A stretch of 64,000 nt of DNA from assembly GCA_965217615.1 (NCBI GenBank), contig CBDCIT010000048.1, positions 57,833 through 121,832 on the forward strand, written 5' to 3'. Of the stretch, positions 46,556 to 55,137 are shown piece by piece. The position numbers and the translations under genes were made by a program. The notes under the pieces are model-generated. The model saw nothing but the letters and a program-made list of their open reading frames with translations. It made no database searches and was not told where the DNA came from. The stretch's first letter is position 1, and each line of letters opens with the position of its first letter. This DNA is from CAVOAK01 sp965217615. Lineage in GTDB: Bacteria; Pseudomonadota; Alphaproteobacteria; UBA8366; CAVOAK01.

Positions 46556-47949
46556 GGTTGTGTCTCGAAAGTGGTGGAAATTGGTTTTGGCGCCTCTCCG
46601 AGCGGGCTGAGTTTTGCGGCGGTCAGGCCGCTCGGTCAAGGGTTTCGTCGGCGATTAGCTGATCGAGGGTTTCCCATCCATCGACTTTGCGCATCTGGAT
46701 TTGGCCGGAAGCGAGGAGCGCCCAGAGGAGCATCGGCACTGTTTCGGGACACGGCAGCACGGTCTGTGTTTTGATCCGGCGCTTGAACTCCTCGTTGAGA
46801 CGCTCAATGGCGTTGGTCGTTCGGGCTGATTTCCATTGGCTCTTGGACAGGCGCGTGAAGGTAAAGAGCTTGTCGCCCGCTTCTGCGAGGCTGTCCGCGA
46901 CGGCCCTGCATTTCAGCCGCCACTTGCGGACAAACGCCTTGCGGCGGGTTTCCACCTCGGAGGCAGTGTCGGCATAGATCATATCGCGGTAATCTTCGCT
47001 CAGCTCGTCATGCATGTGTTTGGGAGCATGACCCAGAAGGTTGCGGTGCTTGTGCACGGTGCAGCGTTGAACGGGAAGGTCATCGCCCCAAAGCGCCGAC
47101 AGAGCCGCCTCCAGTCCCGGCGCGCCATCGACGATGACAAACCCGGGCCGTTTCAGTCCACGCGCATCAAGGTCGTCGAGGAACTGGCGCCACGCCGCCT
47201 GGCTTTCTCCGCCCATATTCCCGATCGAAAGCAAGACCTTCTGGCCATCCCGGCGCACCCCTATAGCCGCGAGAACCGAGATGTTGGTGGCCTTGCGATC
47301 CAGTCGGGTCTTGATCACAGTACCGTCAAGGATCAGCCGAACGATATCCTCATCCGCGAGGCCACGGCTGCACCAGGCGTCCCAATCGACCTTCACCTTG
47401 CGCCACGCCCGGCTCACAACGTCCTTGCTCACAGCACCCCGGAAGAGCCCGAACAGCGCGCGTTTCACCCGCCGCGTGTTGGTTCCGGACAGATACACCG
47501 AAGCGATCAGCGCCTCGGCCTTTCTGGTCAGCCGCTGGTAGCGCGGCAGCGCCCGCGAACGCCATTCCGACGCCCGACCGTCTTCCTCAACGATCCGTGC
47601 ACGCGGCACGCTCACCCTCTCGGTCCCGAATGTCCCCGTCAGTTGCCGCTCCCGGTGCCCGTTCCGATACCCTTGCCGAAGCGCGTCCTCTCGACCGTAT
47701 CGGCAGCGCCCGAGAAACTGCGCAAGTTCCTCCTCAAAAACGGCCTCGATCGTGGATCTGATGTTCTCCCGCAGCCGGTCCTCGAGCGGATCATAGCCGG
47801 CGTCATTGGCCAGTAGCGAAAGCGCCGAAGTCTCGGTAGTGTTCTTCATGGCGTGATCTCCTTGGCGGTGCTAGCCGCCGGTTGGGTGGTTGTCTTGTCA
47901 CCCGGAGATTACGCCATCCTCAAATTTCCACCACTTTCGAGACACAGCC
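46556..47949 (-). mobile_element. IS256-family element, copy 3 (inside IS1182 copy B)
   Basis: A 1394-bp element with the same terminal repeats as copies 1 and 2. The flanks share only GTCGC (46551-46555 and 47950-47954). Compared with the intact IS1182 copy A, an 8-bp duplication GTCGCCGA would be expected; the left side lacks its last three bases (CGA). Confidence 0.96.
46623..47849 (-). CDS. IS256-family transposase, copy 3
   Basis: An intact 408-aa transposase, identical in protein sequence to copy 2. A silent change is seen near its start (GCCGAAG instead of GCGGAAG on the + strand at about 47824). Catalytic motifs are as in the other copies. Confidence 0.96.
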   Translation of the reverse strand: MKNTTETSALSLLANDAGYDPLEDRLRENIRSTIEAVFEEELAQFLGRCRYGREDALRQGYRNGHRERQLTGTFGTERVSVPRARIVEEDGRASEWRSRALPRYQRLTRKAEALIASVYLSGTNTRRVKRALFGLFRGAVSKDVVSRAWRKVKVDWDAWCSRGLADEDIVRLILDGTVIKTRLDRKATNISVLAAIGVRRDGQKVLLSIGNMGGESQAAWRQFLDDLDARGLKRPGFVIVDGAPGLEAALSALWGDDLPVQRCTVHKHRNLLGHAPKHMHDELSEDYRDMIYADTASEVETRRKAFVRKWRLKCRAVADSLAEAGDKLFTFTRLSKSQWKSARTTNAIERLNEEFKRRIKTQTVLPCPETVPMLLWALLASGQIQMRKVDGWETLDQLIADETLDRAA

Positions 47950-48646
47950 GTCGCCGACAAAGGTTATCACTCACGGGCGGTCTTGAGGGCTCTGGACGAC
48001 AGTCCCTGGAAGACCCGGATCGCGGCGCCCAAGCAGACCGGCTTTTCGCGCTGGCACGGTGATGAGGCGGCGCGGCGCGCGGTCACCAACAACCGTGCGC
48101 GGCTCAAGTCCGGGGTCGCCCGCGAGGCCTTCAAGCTGCGCGCCGAGATCGTCGAGCGCTGCTTTGCCCACAACCTCGATCGTGGCGGCATGCGACGAAC
48201 CTGGCTGCGCGGGCGAGAGAATGTGCACAAGCGATACCTGCTCCACGTCGCCGGCCACAATCTATCGTTACTGATGCGCCAGCTCATCAGCGCCGGCACC
48301 CCGCGGGAGGCCGTGGCGGGCGGATATGGCGGTATTTTCGTTCTGCTCACGCCCACCGGGGCCATGCTGGTGGCACGGGGGGTTTCGCAAAGCGGCCAGT
48401 CGGCTTTCGCCGCCGCATTCTTCATCTGGGGGTGAGAGCCGGAAAAAGCCACTTAATCAACGGGCTGAAAAGGTACCATTCGACGTGCACCAAACAAAGA
48501 TCCGCAAATATTTGCGGTGGCACTGCGGATCAAAGCGTTATTCTAATGCGGCCCCAACTATTCGCGATCATCGGCTTCCGTGTGCGGGGGCTTGGTCGCT
48601 GATGGTACTCAGTGCGGCGACTGTTTTGACACGCAGGAGGTCCGGC

Positions 48647-49102
48647 ATGGCGAGTTCCAAACCAATGCAGATCAAGAATATTGTGCTGCACGGTGCATGC
48701 CGCACGCATACGCGAACGGATGTGGCGACACGCGATGTTGGTGTGACGATTGACGAGCCCTGGGGCACAAATCACGGATTGACGCCGATCGAGACATTCA
48801 TATCGGCGCTGACAGGCTGCACAAACGTGACAACTCATAAGCTTGCGGAGGTTAATGGCATTGAAATCGACGCCATGTCTGTCGAGGCCAAACTCACCGA
48901 CGACCAGCGCGGCGTACTTTTCGTCGAGGAGATCGACCTACCGTTTCGCAAAATCACGCTTAATATCGAATTGACCACGTCGGGCGATGAAGCAGCTCTC
49001 GAACGGGTCAAGGCAGACCTGTCCCGCTTTTGCCCAATCGCGAAAGCCATGCGTCAATCCGGAACCAATATCGTCGAAGTTTGGAATGTAAGTCGCCCAT
49101 GA
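48647..49102 (+). CDS. OsmC family protein
   Basis: A 151-aa OsmC/Ohr-type protein; family members reduce organic hydroperoxides with two active cysteines. Here C58 (ISALTGCTNVTTHKLAE) and C129 (LSRFCPIAKAMRQSG) occupy the expected positions. AGGAGG lies 8 bp before the ATG. The frame extends upstream into IS1182 copy B but that part is not native. The stop overlaps the ATG of the next gene by four bases (ATGA), indicating translational coupling. Confidence 0.92.
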   Translation: MASSKPMQIKNIVLHGACRTHTRTDVATRDVGVTIDEPWGTNHGLTPIETFISALTGCTNVTTHKLAEVNGIEIDAMSVEAKLTDDQRGVLFVEEIDLPFRKITLNIELTTSGDEAALERVKADLSRFCPIAKAMRQSGTNIVEVWNVSRP

Positions 49103-49725
49103 TTTGCTTTGCCTGGCAATTACCGCGTCTGCATTGGATCGCCCGACGCGCTAGGCGAGGGCATCGGAGCGGCGGACTCGCTATTGTCCTTGTCGCAGCC
49201 CTACTAATTCCGTCGCTGCTTCATGCGGAGGAGTCTGAGGAGTTGCGCACGCGCTCCCAAGCCCGTGTACTTTTGGAAGCTGGTTACCTGTTTCACCTCT
49301 CGGGCGAATACGAACAGGCGACGGCCGCCTATCGAGAATCGATCCGGCGGCACCCGACGGCCGAGGCGCATACATTTCTGGGTTGGTCCTTGAGTTATTT
49401 GGGACAATTCGTTGATGCAATCGAACATTGCAAGAAGGCCATCCGCTTGGACCCGGAATTCGGCAATCCCTATAACGATATTGGCGTCTACCTCATGGAG
49501 CTTGGCCGATACGACGAAGCTGTTCCGTGGCTAAGGAGGGCAATCGCGTCCAAACGCTATTGCTGCTACCACTATCCTCACGCCAATCTGGGTGAAATTC
49601 TGATGCGAAAGGGACGGCTCGCCGAGGCCCGGCGTTCGTTCGAGCGGTCGCTCGAATACGCCCCCGACTATCTTCCAGCTCGTAACGCAATGGAGTATTT
49701 GGGCGACCAGGGCGAGACCCTGTAG
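49099..49725 (+). CDS. TPR-repeat protein with an N-terminal membrane segment
   Basis: A 208-aa protein. A hydrophobic stretch GGLAIVLVAALLIPSLLHAEE (about residues 25-45) is a signal peptide or anchor. About four tetratricopeptide repeats follow: ARVLLEAGYLFHLSGEYEQATAAYRESIRRHP, AEAHTFLGWSLSYLGQFVDAIEHCKKAIRLDP, GNPYNDIGVYLMELGRYDEAVPWLRRAI, and HANLGEILMRKGRLAEARRSFERSLEYAP. The start overlaps the osmC-family stop (ATGA). It is probably a periplasmic scaffold; its partner is unknown. Confidence 0.9.
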   Translation: MICFAWQLPRLHWIARRARRGHRSGGLAIVLVAALLIPSLLHAEESEELRTRSQARVLLEAGYLFHLSGEYEQATAAYRESIRRHPTAEAHTFLGWSLSYLGQFVDAIEHCKKAIRLDPEFGNPYNDIGVYLMELGRYDEAVPWLRRAIASKRYCCYHYPHANLGEILMRKGRLAEARRSFERSLEYAPDYLPARNAMEYLGDQGETL

Positions 49726-49794
49726 CGCCTGTGAAGTTCGGCGACTAGGTTAGTGTGCCTGTAACCCTGAACCTATTGCGTGTCGCTGTCGGAT

Positions 49795-50982
49795 TTACTC
49801 AGCGGCCTTCGGCGCTGCCTGCCAGCCGAGGTGCCAGTCGGGGCGCTCCACAGCTTCGGGAATGTCGCCGACCTCGACGCCGTCGCGCACATCGATGCTC
49901 AGAGCGACGCCGTCCATCATCATCATCTTCAGCCCGTCATCTTTGGGCTTTGAAAATGCGTTCTTCATCATATTCGGATGGGGGCCGTGGATAAATCCAG
50001 CAGGAAGGAAAGTCATCGTCCCGCAATCGACATCGTCACGGTGGTTGAAGTTGCCTGCGTGATAAAAGGCAATCTCATCGACGTCATCGTTCGAATGGTA
50101 CGGCGGCACCTGCATGACGTCCGGGTCTCCCAGAAACAACGGCCGTGGAACGAACGCGCAGATGACGAAGCGATCGGAGACGAACATCGTGTGCGCCGAC
50201 ACGGGCACGTGTCCACGATGCGTATTGAGCGGAGTGACGTCGCGCCAATTGATACGCGCTGGCGCCAACGAACCGTGCCAACCCACGGCGTCGAGCGGAT
50301 TGAAGGCATAGGTTGCCGCTGAGATCTCGCCACTGCGCTTGATCCTCAGTTGCCACTCGCCAGCACCCTGTTGGGCTTTGAATTTGTCGTCTATCTCCGG
50401 CGTGTCCATCGTGCCGGGATCAACAATTACATGAGGTCCGACCAAACCTTTGTCCGGCAGCCGGTATGAATCGTTGGTGGCCTCGACGAGCACCAACGTC
50501 GCGTCGCCGTCTGCTTCAATGCGCCACATTGTCCCACGCGGCATGAGGATATGGTCACCGTCGCGAAATTTCAGGTGGCCATAGTCGCAGTAGAGATCGC
50601 CGCTCCCCATGTGGATGAACAGCATGTCGTCTCCGTCTGCATTGCGCACGAGGTGGTCCATTGCTCCATGGCTACGCCAATAGCGGACACGGATGGCGTC
50701 ATTGCGCATGCATTCGATTGCGTCCCAAGGCGATCCAGTCACGGAGTTGAGCTTGTCGAGGTCCCATGCGCGCGGCCGCAGCGGGCCTTCAAACTCGACG
50801 AACTCGGTCGGCATGTGCGTGTGGTACATGCGCGTCCCCGGACCCGAGAAACCTTCCCTGCCGATGGATCGCTCATATGTGCCTTCAGGTAGCGACACTC
50901 CAGCGGTCCGGGATGCCGTTCCTTCCGTCTTGGGAAAATAGAGCCAATCCCATCCGGCGTCAGATGCACGATTAAAAGTCAT
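49795..50982 (-). CDS. Homogentisate 1,2-dioxygenase-family protein
   Basis: A 395-aa cupin-type dioxygenase. HmgA proteins open the ring of homogentisate using Fe(II). The C-terminal iron site is recognisable: YHSNDDVDEIAFYHAGNFNHRD holds His and Glu ligands, and GFIHGPHPNMM the further His. The middle section LFIHMGSGDLYCDYGHLKFRDGDHILMPRGTMWRIE is the first cupin barrel. It is somewhat shorter than usual HmgA (about 430-450 aa), so the substrate may be a related ring rather than homogentisate itself. No maiA or hpd gene is adjacent, but an FAH-family gene lies at 60361. GGGAG precedes the ATG. Confidence 0.85.
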   Translation of the reverse strand: MTFNRASDAGWDWLYFPKTEGTASRTAGVSLPEGTYERSIGREGFSGPGTRMYHTHMPTEFVEFEGPLRPRAWDLDKLNSVTGSPWDAIECMRNDAIRVRYWRSHGAMDHLVRNADGDDMLFIHMGSGDLYCDYGHLKFRDGDHILMPRGTMWRIEADGDATLVLVEATNDSYRLPDKGLVGPHVIVDPGTMDTPEIDDKFKAQQGAGEWQLRIKRSGEISAATYAFNPLDAVGWHGSLAPARINWRDVTPLNTHRGHVPVSAHTMFVSDRFVICAFVPRPLFLGDPDVMQVPPYHSNDDVDEIAFYHAGNFNHRDDVDCGTMTFLPAGFIHGPHPNMMKNAFSKPKDDGLKMMMMDGVALSIDVRDGVEVGDIPEAVERPDWHLGWQAAPKAAE

Positions 50983-51102
50983 GACGTTGGTCTCCCACCC
51001 GCAATCTCACGGTATCGCAACGATTTGTTTGCTTTCGATGACGATAACACAGCGGCCAGCGAAGTACGAAGCTCTCGCACGGCAGCTCGTCCGGATTGCC
51101 GG

Positions 51103-52281
51103 CTATACGATTGATTTATCGCGCAACGCCGAAATCGCAGCTTCGTCATAGCCGAGTTCCGCCAGAATTTCGTCGCTGTGCTCGCCCAATGCCGGCGGAG
51201 GCATGAGCGGCTGGTCGTCGCGAGCGCCATCGAACCAGACAGGGCGGCGAACGCCTGTGACCTTGCCTTCTTGCGGATGCTCCGCTTCGAAAAAGCTGTC
51301 GAGGTGGCGCACCTGCGGGTCCTCAAACACGTCGGGCACGGTGTTGACCGGCGCGAACGGAACCTCACATATATCGAACCGTTTGATCCAGTGATCGCGC
51401 GGTTTCTGTTCTACAACCTCCTGTAGTGCTGCCGTTAGATCCTCGTAATTCTCGATCCGCTGTTCTCGGGATTGAAATTGTGGGTCGTCAACGAGTGCCG
51501 GCTGGCCCAATGCGTCCATGAGCTGGTCCCAGAACTTGGGTTGCGAAGATAGATGGATTGCGATCAGCAATCCGTCACTGCACCTGAAGGCATAGGACTG
51601 GGAGGTCCTGACCCGACGAAGATGGTCGGCAACCAGATCCATTTGTGTGTGATAGGCGAAGCTGTCGGGCGCGAAGGCCATGACCGAGGTCAGCATGTTG
51701 ACATCGACGCGCCGCGCTGTGCCTGTGCGTTCGCGTTCGAACAATGCCGCTTGGATGCCGTAGCAGGCATAGATGCCAGTCAGGTTGTCTGCCACGGTTG
51801 GGCCGGTGATCTGCGGTTTTGCTGGATCGAGAAACAGGTGCGCCATTCCGCCAAGCGACTGTGCGACTGCATCATAGGCGGGGCGGCGGGCGTAGGGGCC
51901 ACTCTCGCCAAAACCGGTAATCGAACAGTAGATGAGACGCGGGTTTGTCTCAGCGAGTATATCTGCGCCGAGGCCCAGTCGATCCATCACTCCGGGCCGA
52001 AAGTTCTCGATCAACACGTCCGAGTGCGCCGCCAACTTCAACGCGGCATCGCGTCCCTCTTCAGCGCGCAGGTTGAGCGTCAAGCTACGCTTATTGCGGT
52101 TGGTGACGATGTAATGAGGGCTATAGAGACCGCCCTGGAAGCTGCGAAACGGATCGCCGCCCTTGGGGTTCTCAACTTTCACAACCTCCGCCCCAAGATC
52201 CGCTAGCAACATGCCAGCCAGCGGACCCGTGATCATCGTCGTCAATTCCAGAACCCGGATACCTTCGAGTGGTCCCGCCAT
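51103..52281 (-). CDS. Class III CoA-transferase (CaiB/BaiF family)
   Basis: A 392-aa CoA-transferase that moves CoA between carboxylic acids through a covalent Asp intermediate. The N-terminus PLEGIRVLELTTMITGPLAGMLLADLGAEVVKVENPKGGDPFR is diagnostic. SLTLNLRAEEGRD and VLIENFRPGVMDRLGLG follow. The catalytic Asp is probably D165 in GPTVADNLTGIYACYGIQAAL. It is likely to activate an acid in the catabolic island. GGAG lies upstream of the ATG. Single-domain length argues against the two-domain DMSP enzyme DddD. Confidence 0.93.
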   Translation of the reverse strand: MAGPLEGIRVLELTTMITGPLAGMLLADLGAEVVKVENPKGGDPFRSFQGGLYSPHYIVTNRNKRSLTLNLRAEEGRDAALKLAAHSDVLIENFRPGVMDRLGLGADILAETNPRLIYCSITGFGESGPYARRPAYDAVAQSLGGMAHLFLDPAKPQITGPTVADNLTGIYACYGIQAALFERERTGTARRVDVNMLTSVMAFAPDSFAYHTQMDLVADHLRRVRTSQSYAFRCSDGLLIAIHLSSQPKFWDQLMDALGQPALVDDPQFQSREQRIENYEDLTAALQEVVEQKPRDHWIKRFDICEVPFAPVNTVPDVFEDPQVRHLDSFFEAEHPQEGKVTGVRRPVWFDGARDDQPLMPPPALGEHSDEILAELGYDEAAISALRDKSIV

Positions 52282-52403
52282 TATGGCTTTCTCCGAGACG
52301 CCTTTGATTCGATGCGAAACGCTATTCTGCGCTCACAAGAAACAAGCGCACGAGCATCAACCGTCCTTCGCCAACGCTGGGATGACAGCCCAATACCGGC
52401 TTG

Positions 52404-52841
52404 TTAGGCCCGCCGCAGGAAGCTGCCGATGTCTCTCCGGGCAACCTTCCAACCTTCGCTCGTCCGGACCATCTTGTTGTCCTGCCGGCCGATCGACCAA
52501 GGGCCAACGATTGAAATCGACGGGACCGTCCCGTCCGTAACTTCGGACTTTTCGTGGCGAAAGACCTGCGCGTAGGCCACCGCGTCAGCGTGGTCCTCAT
52601 CGATTGCGTCGACAACGATGTTCTGGATGTAGTGTTTGATGAAAACCGGTGTAAATCCCGACCGTAGGCCCTCTTCAATTGCGGCGCGGCCGTGCAGTTC
52701 ATTGCCGTTCAGGTTCCAGACCGAGTCTTCGGTAAACAAGTTGGCGGCCTTCTCGAAATCGCCCTGGTCGGCCAAAACGTAAAATTGGTTCAGCACTTTC
52801 GTGCAATCCCACTCGATTTCGCGTTCCTGCTCCCTTTCCAT
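52404..52841 (-). CDS. SnoaL/NTF2-like protein A
   Basis: A 145-aa cone-shaped NTF2-fold protein. The N-terminal signature MEREQEREIEWDCTKVLNQFYVLADQGDFEKAANLFTEDSVW recurs in four neighbours. HGRAAIEEGL and IKHYIQNIVVDAIDEDHADA form the fold core. Members act as isomerases, cyclases, dehydratases or ring-hydroxylase small subunits. It is most like protein B (52974), sharing the C-terminal DNKMVRT-EGW---RRDI--FLRR pattern. AGG-rich site GGAGG lies before the ATG at 52841. Confidence 0.88.
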   Translation of the reverse strand: MEREQEREIEWDCTKVLNQFYVLADQGDFEKAANLFTEDSVWNLNGNELHGRAAIEEGLRSGFTPVFIKHYIQNIVVDAIDEDHADAVAYAQVFRHEKSEVTDGTVPSISIVGPWSIGRQDNKMVRTSEGWKVARRDIGSFLRRA

Positions 52842-52973
52842 GTTGTAGCCTCCGGTTGATGTTGTCCTTCGAGCAGGCATCAGAACAGCAGCACTAGACG
52901 ACTGTCAACGCGGCCAGATTGGCCGCACACTAAAATTCTGTCGACGTTGGTGGACAAGCCGCGCGAGAAAAAT

Positions 52974-53402
52974 CTACGGCCGCCGCAGGAAGCCGCTGAT
53001 GTCGCGGCGCGAAATCCTCCAGCCCTCATCCGTGCGCACCATTTTGTTGTCGTGGCGGCCCAGCACCCAGGCGCCAATCAATGGGATTGTCCCGTCTTTG
53101 ATCTCATCCCATTCGTGGCGATAGATGTGCACGTAGGAAATCACTTCGGCGTTATTCTCATCGATTACGTTGACGGTGATGTTTGAGACATAATGGCGGA
53201 TGAAGACCGGTCCCAACCCGTCTTCCAGTCCCTTAACTATCTCGGCGCGGCCATGCAGTTCCTGACCCCACAGGGTCCAGATCGCATCTTTGGTAAACAG
53301 GTTTCCGCCGCCTTCGTAGTCGCCGGCGTCGACCAGGACATAGTATCTGTTCTGCGTATGGAAACAGTCCCATTCGATTGCGCGTTCTTGGTCGCGATCC
53401 AT
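52974..53402 (-). CDS. SnoaL/NTF2-like protein B
   Basis: A 142-aa NTF2-fold protein. The signature is MDRDQERAIEWDCFHTQNRYYVLVDAGDYEGGGNLFTKDAIW. The core is LHGRAEIVKGLEDGLGPVFIRHYVSNITVNVIDENNAEV. The C-terminus RHDNKMVRTDEGWRISRRDISGFLRRP aligns closely with protein A, so A and B are a duplicated pair. GGGGG lies before the ATG at 53402. Function unknown; a heteromeric or paired role with A is possible. Confidence 0.88.
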   Translation of the reverse strand: MDRDQERAIEWDCFHTQNRYYVLVDAGDYEGGGNLFTKDAIWTLWGQELHGRAEIVKGLEDGLGPVFIRHYVSNITVNVIDENNAEVISYVHIYRHEWDEIKDGTIPLIGAWVLGRHDNKMVRTDEGWRISRRDISGFLRRP

Positions 53403-53528
53403 ATTGATCCCCCTTAGTTTGTATTCTGGAAGCTCCAATGGTCGCATAAGAGCGGATACGCCGGATTGCCGTCAATGCGGCACTGCGCTGGCCGTCAAGC
53501 CGCTACGCAACGGCGGTTTTTGCCTGCT

Positions 53529-54797
53529 TCAAATTTCGCGTCCCAAAAGGTTCTCCTCGTAGGGGAATGTGGAGAGTAATTCCACACCGTCGTCGGTGAT
53601 GAGAACTTGTTGCTCGAGCTTTACGCCCTCATCGCCGCCAGCTTCTCCAATGTAACTCTCGACGCAAATGGTCATGCCGGCCTCGAGCACGTCGTCCTCG
53701 CCGCGTCGCTCCAAGACTTCGAGCGTGTAGCAATTCGGCCACTCGTCGCACATGCCAACACCGTGGGCGATGAAGGGATAGCCATTCTCCACAAACCGCT
53801 CGGGCACCGGCCAGGCCTTATTTGCGTATTCGCGGAGCGTGAGGCCAGCATGCAACAGGGCCGTGTTGTATTCGATCTGTTCGTGCGCAAACTTGTAGAG
53901 TTCGCGTTGCTCGGCCGTGGGTCTGCCTGGCCCACAATGAAATGTGCGCGACACGTCGGCGCAGTATCCGAATGGGCCGACCATATCGGTGTCAAACCCG
54001 ACCAATTCGCCAGCCTGAATGATTCTATCGCTGCATTCCTGGTGCCAGGGGTTCGTTCGCCCACCGGACGCAAGCAAACGGGTTTCGATCCACTCGCCGC
54101 CCATCGAAATATTTGTATGGTGCAGGATGGCCCATAATTCGTTCTCGGTCATGCCAGGCTCCAACGCTTCGTGCATGCGCGCCATGCCAACGCCGGCGGC
54201 GGCGATGGCAACGTTCATGCATTCGAGCTCGTCGCTGGATTTGATGGCTCGGGCATACTCCAGCTCTATTTGGGCGTCGAACAGCTCGATGCCGAGCTGC
54301 GTTAGTTCAGCTGTTGCTCGCGGCTCGCAATGATCCATTGCCAGCCGCCGGTTGCCGCCGCCATGCGCCGCGACCAGATCGGCAATCTCATTCGCCCACA
54401 GCTTGACATTCTCCTCGACATGCGGGCCGCCTACCATGTAGCGCCATGACCGCCCCGGCCTAATTTCGTCGGCGATATGGGGTCCTCGAGGCAGATGGAT
54501 CTTGTTCGGGTTTTCGAACAGCACGACTGGACCCTCGGCCGGCACGAAACAGTAGCGACCCATGAAATGCATGTTGAACACGGAATTGTTGCGGGTCCCC
54601 GTGGCGTAGCGGATGTTGATAGGATCGTAGAGCACGCACGCCGCGTGCTCGTGCTTCTTCAATTGCTCGCGGATCCGCGCTAGGCGATACGCCTGGAGCG
54701 CTGCAAGGTCGATGTTGGCTTCTGTGTCGGTGACCCACCGACCTGGCGTGTTGCGGGCCAGTGAAGTGCTGGGCGTGCGTGGGCTGGTAGATGGCAT
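53529..54797 (-). CDS. M24-fold metalloenzyme with DddP-like residues
   Basis: A 422-aa creatinase/Xaa-Pro-peptidase-fold protein. The metal ligands are D269, D271 (FDTDMVG), D281 (CADVSRTF), H345 (IAHGVGMCDEWP), E380 (CVESYIGEAGGD) and E395 (KLEQQVLI). Their spacing equals that of the DMSP lyase DddP as I recall it (D295, D297, D307, H371, E406, E421). Y340 and D351 also match its Y366 and catalytic D377. Shared segments include DPINIRYATGT, GGEWIETRLLASG-RTNPW-QEC and the LLGR end. DddP cleaves DMSP to acrylate and dimethyl sulfide. A different lyase or a peptidase of the same clade remains possible. AGGAG precedes the ATG. Confidence 0.85.
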   Translation of the reverse strand: MPSTSPRTPSTSLARNTPGRWVTDTEANIDLAALQAYRLARIREQLKKHEHAACVLYDPINIRYATGTRNNSVFNMHFMGRYCFVPAEGPVVLFENPNKIHLPRGPHIADEIRPGRSWRYMVGGPHVEENVKLWANEIADLVAAHGGGNRRLAMDHCEPRATAELTQLGIELFDAQIELEYARAIKSSDELECMNVAIAAAGVGMARMHEALEPGMTENELWAILHHTNISMGGEWIETRLLASGGRTNPWHQECSDRIIQAGELVGFDTDMVGPFGYCADVSRTFHCGPGRPTAEQRELYKFAHEQIEYNTALLHAGLTLREYANKAWPVPERFVENGYPFIAHGVGMCDEWPNCYTLEVLERRGEDDVLEAGMTICVESYIGEAGGDEGVKLEQQVLITDDGVELLSTFPYEENLLGREI

Positions 54798-54875
54798 GGT
54801 AAAGCTCCTGCGTCTAATTCACGCGCTCATGTTGGCACGACAGGCGTTTACTCGTATTCAATTGCAGACCGTGTA

Positions 54876-55119
54876 TTAGTGGCGACGAGCCTGGACGATG
54901 ATGCCAACGATCGTTTCCTCGCCAAGCGCTCTGCAGGCTTCGAGGCGATGCAGGCCCTCGATCAATACGAGCCGTTCGCCGTCCCGGCGGACCTGGATCG
55001 GTGTTGTCTGCCCGTTCTATGATGTTCTCGGCGAGCGCCTCGACGGTCTCCGGTTTCAGTGTCTTCCGCCGCTTAACCGGAACGTAGATGTCCCCAATTT
55101 GAAGTGTTACGTCGTCCAT
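54876..55119 (-). pseudogene. Small ParB-like nuclease-domain protein, frameshifted
   Basis: The frame from 55119 reads MDDVTLQIGDIYVPVKRRKTLKPETVEALAENII and then leaves the expected sequence. In another frame it continues NGQTTPIQVRRDGERLVLIEGLHRLEACRALGEETIVGIIVQARRH and stops at 54876. Together they make an about 80-aa ParB/Srx-type N-terminal domain (ENGQTTPIQVR, LIEGLHRLEACRALG). The break near 55014-55020 is explained by loss of two bases (ATAGAGAAC to ATAGAAC). The gene lies between the M24 and SnoaL C genes on the same strand. Confidence 0.78.
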
Positions 55120-55137
55120 GACGTTCGCGTACGCATG

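Larger units (their letters stand above)
45690..48435 (+). pseudogene. IS1182-type transposase, copy B, interrupted
   Basis: The N-terminal 289 codons (45690-46555) end at AEDPAECVA, where IS256 copy 3 enters. The C-terminal part resumes at 47950 with VADKGYHSRAVLRALDDSPW and ends at 48435 with the natural stop after FFIWG. The break falls just before the second catalytic Asp. Apart from this the sequence is nearly identical to copy A, so the insertion is recent. Confidence 0.93.
45625..48467 (+). mobile_element. IS1182-type element, copy B, split by IS256 copy 3
   Basis: Same 17-bp ends as copy A (left 45625-45641, right 48451-48467). Its flanks do not match (TAAT on the left, AAAA on the right), unlike copy A, which suggests loss of neighbouring DNA after insertion. 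It carries IS256 copy 3 in its middle. Confidence 0.92.

Noticed and set aside
51103..52281. CoA-transferase as the DMSP enzyme DddD
   Set aside because: DddD has two CoA-transferase domains and is about twice as long; this is an ordinary single-domain class III enzyme.
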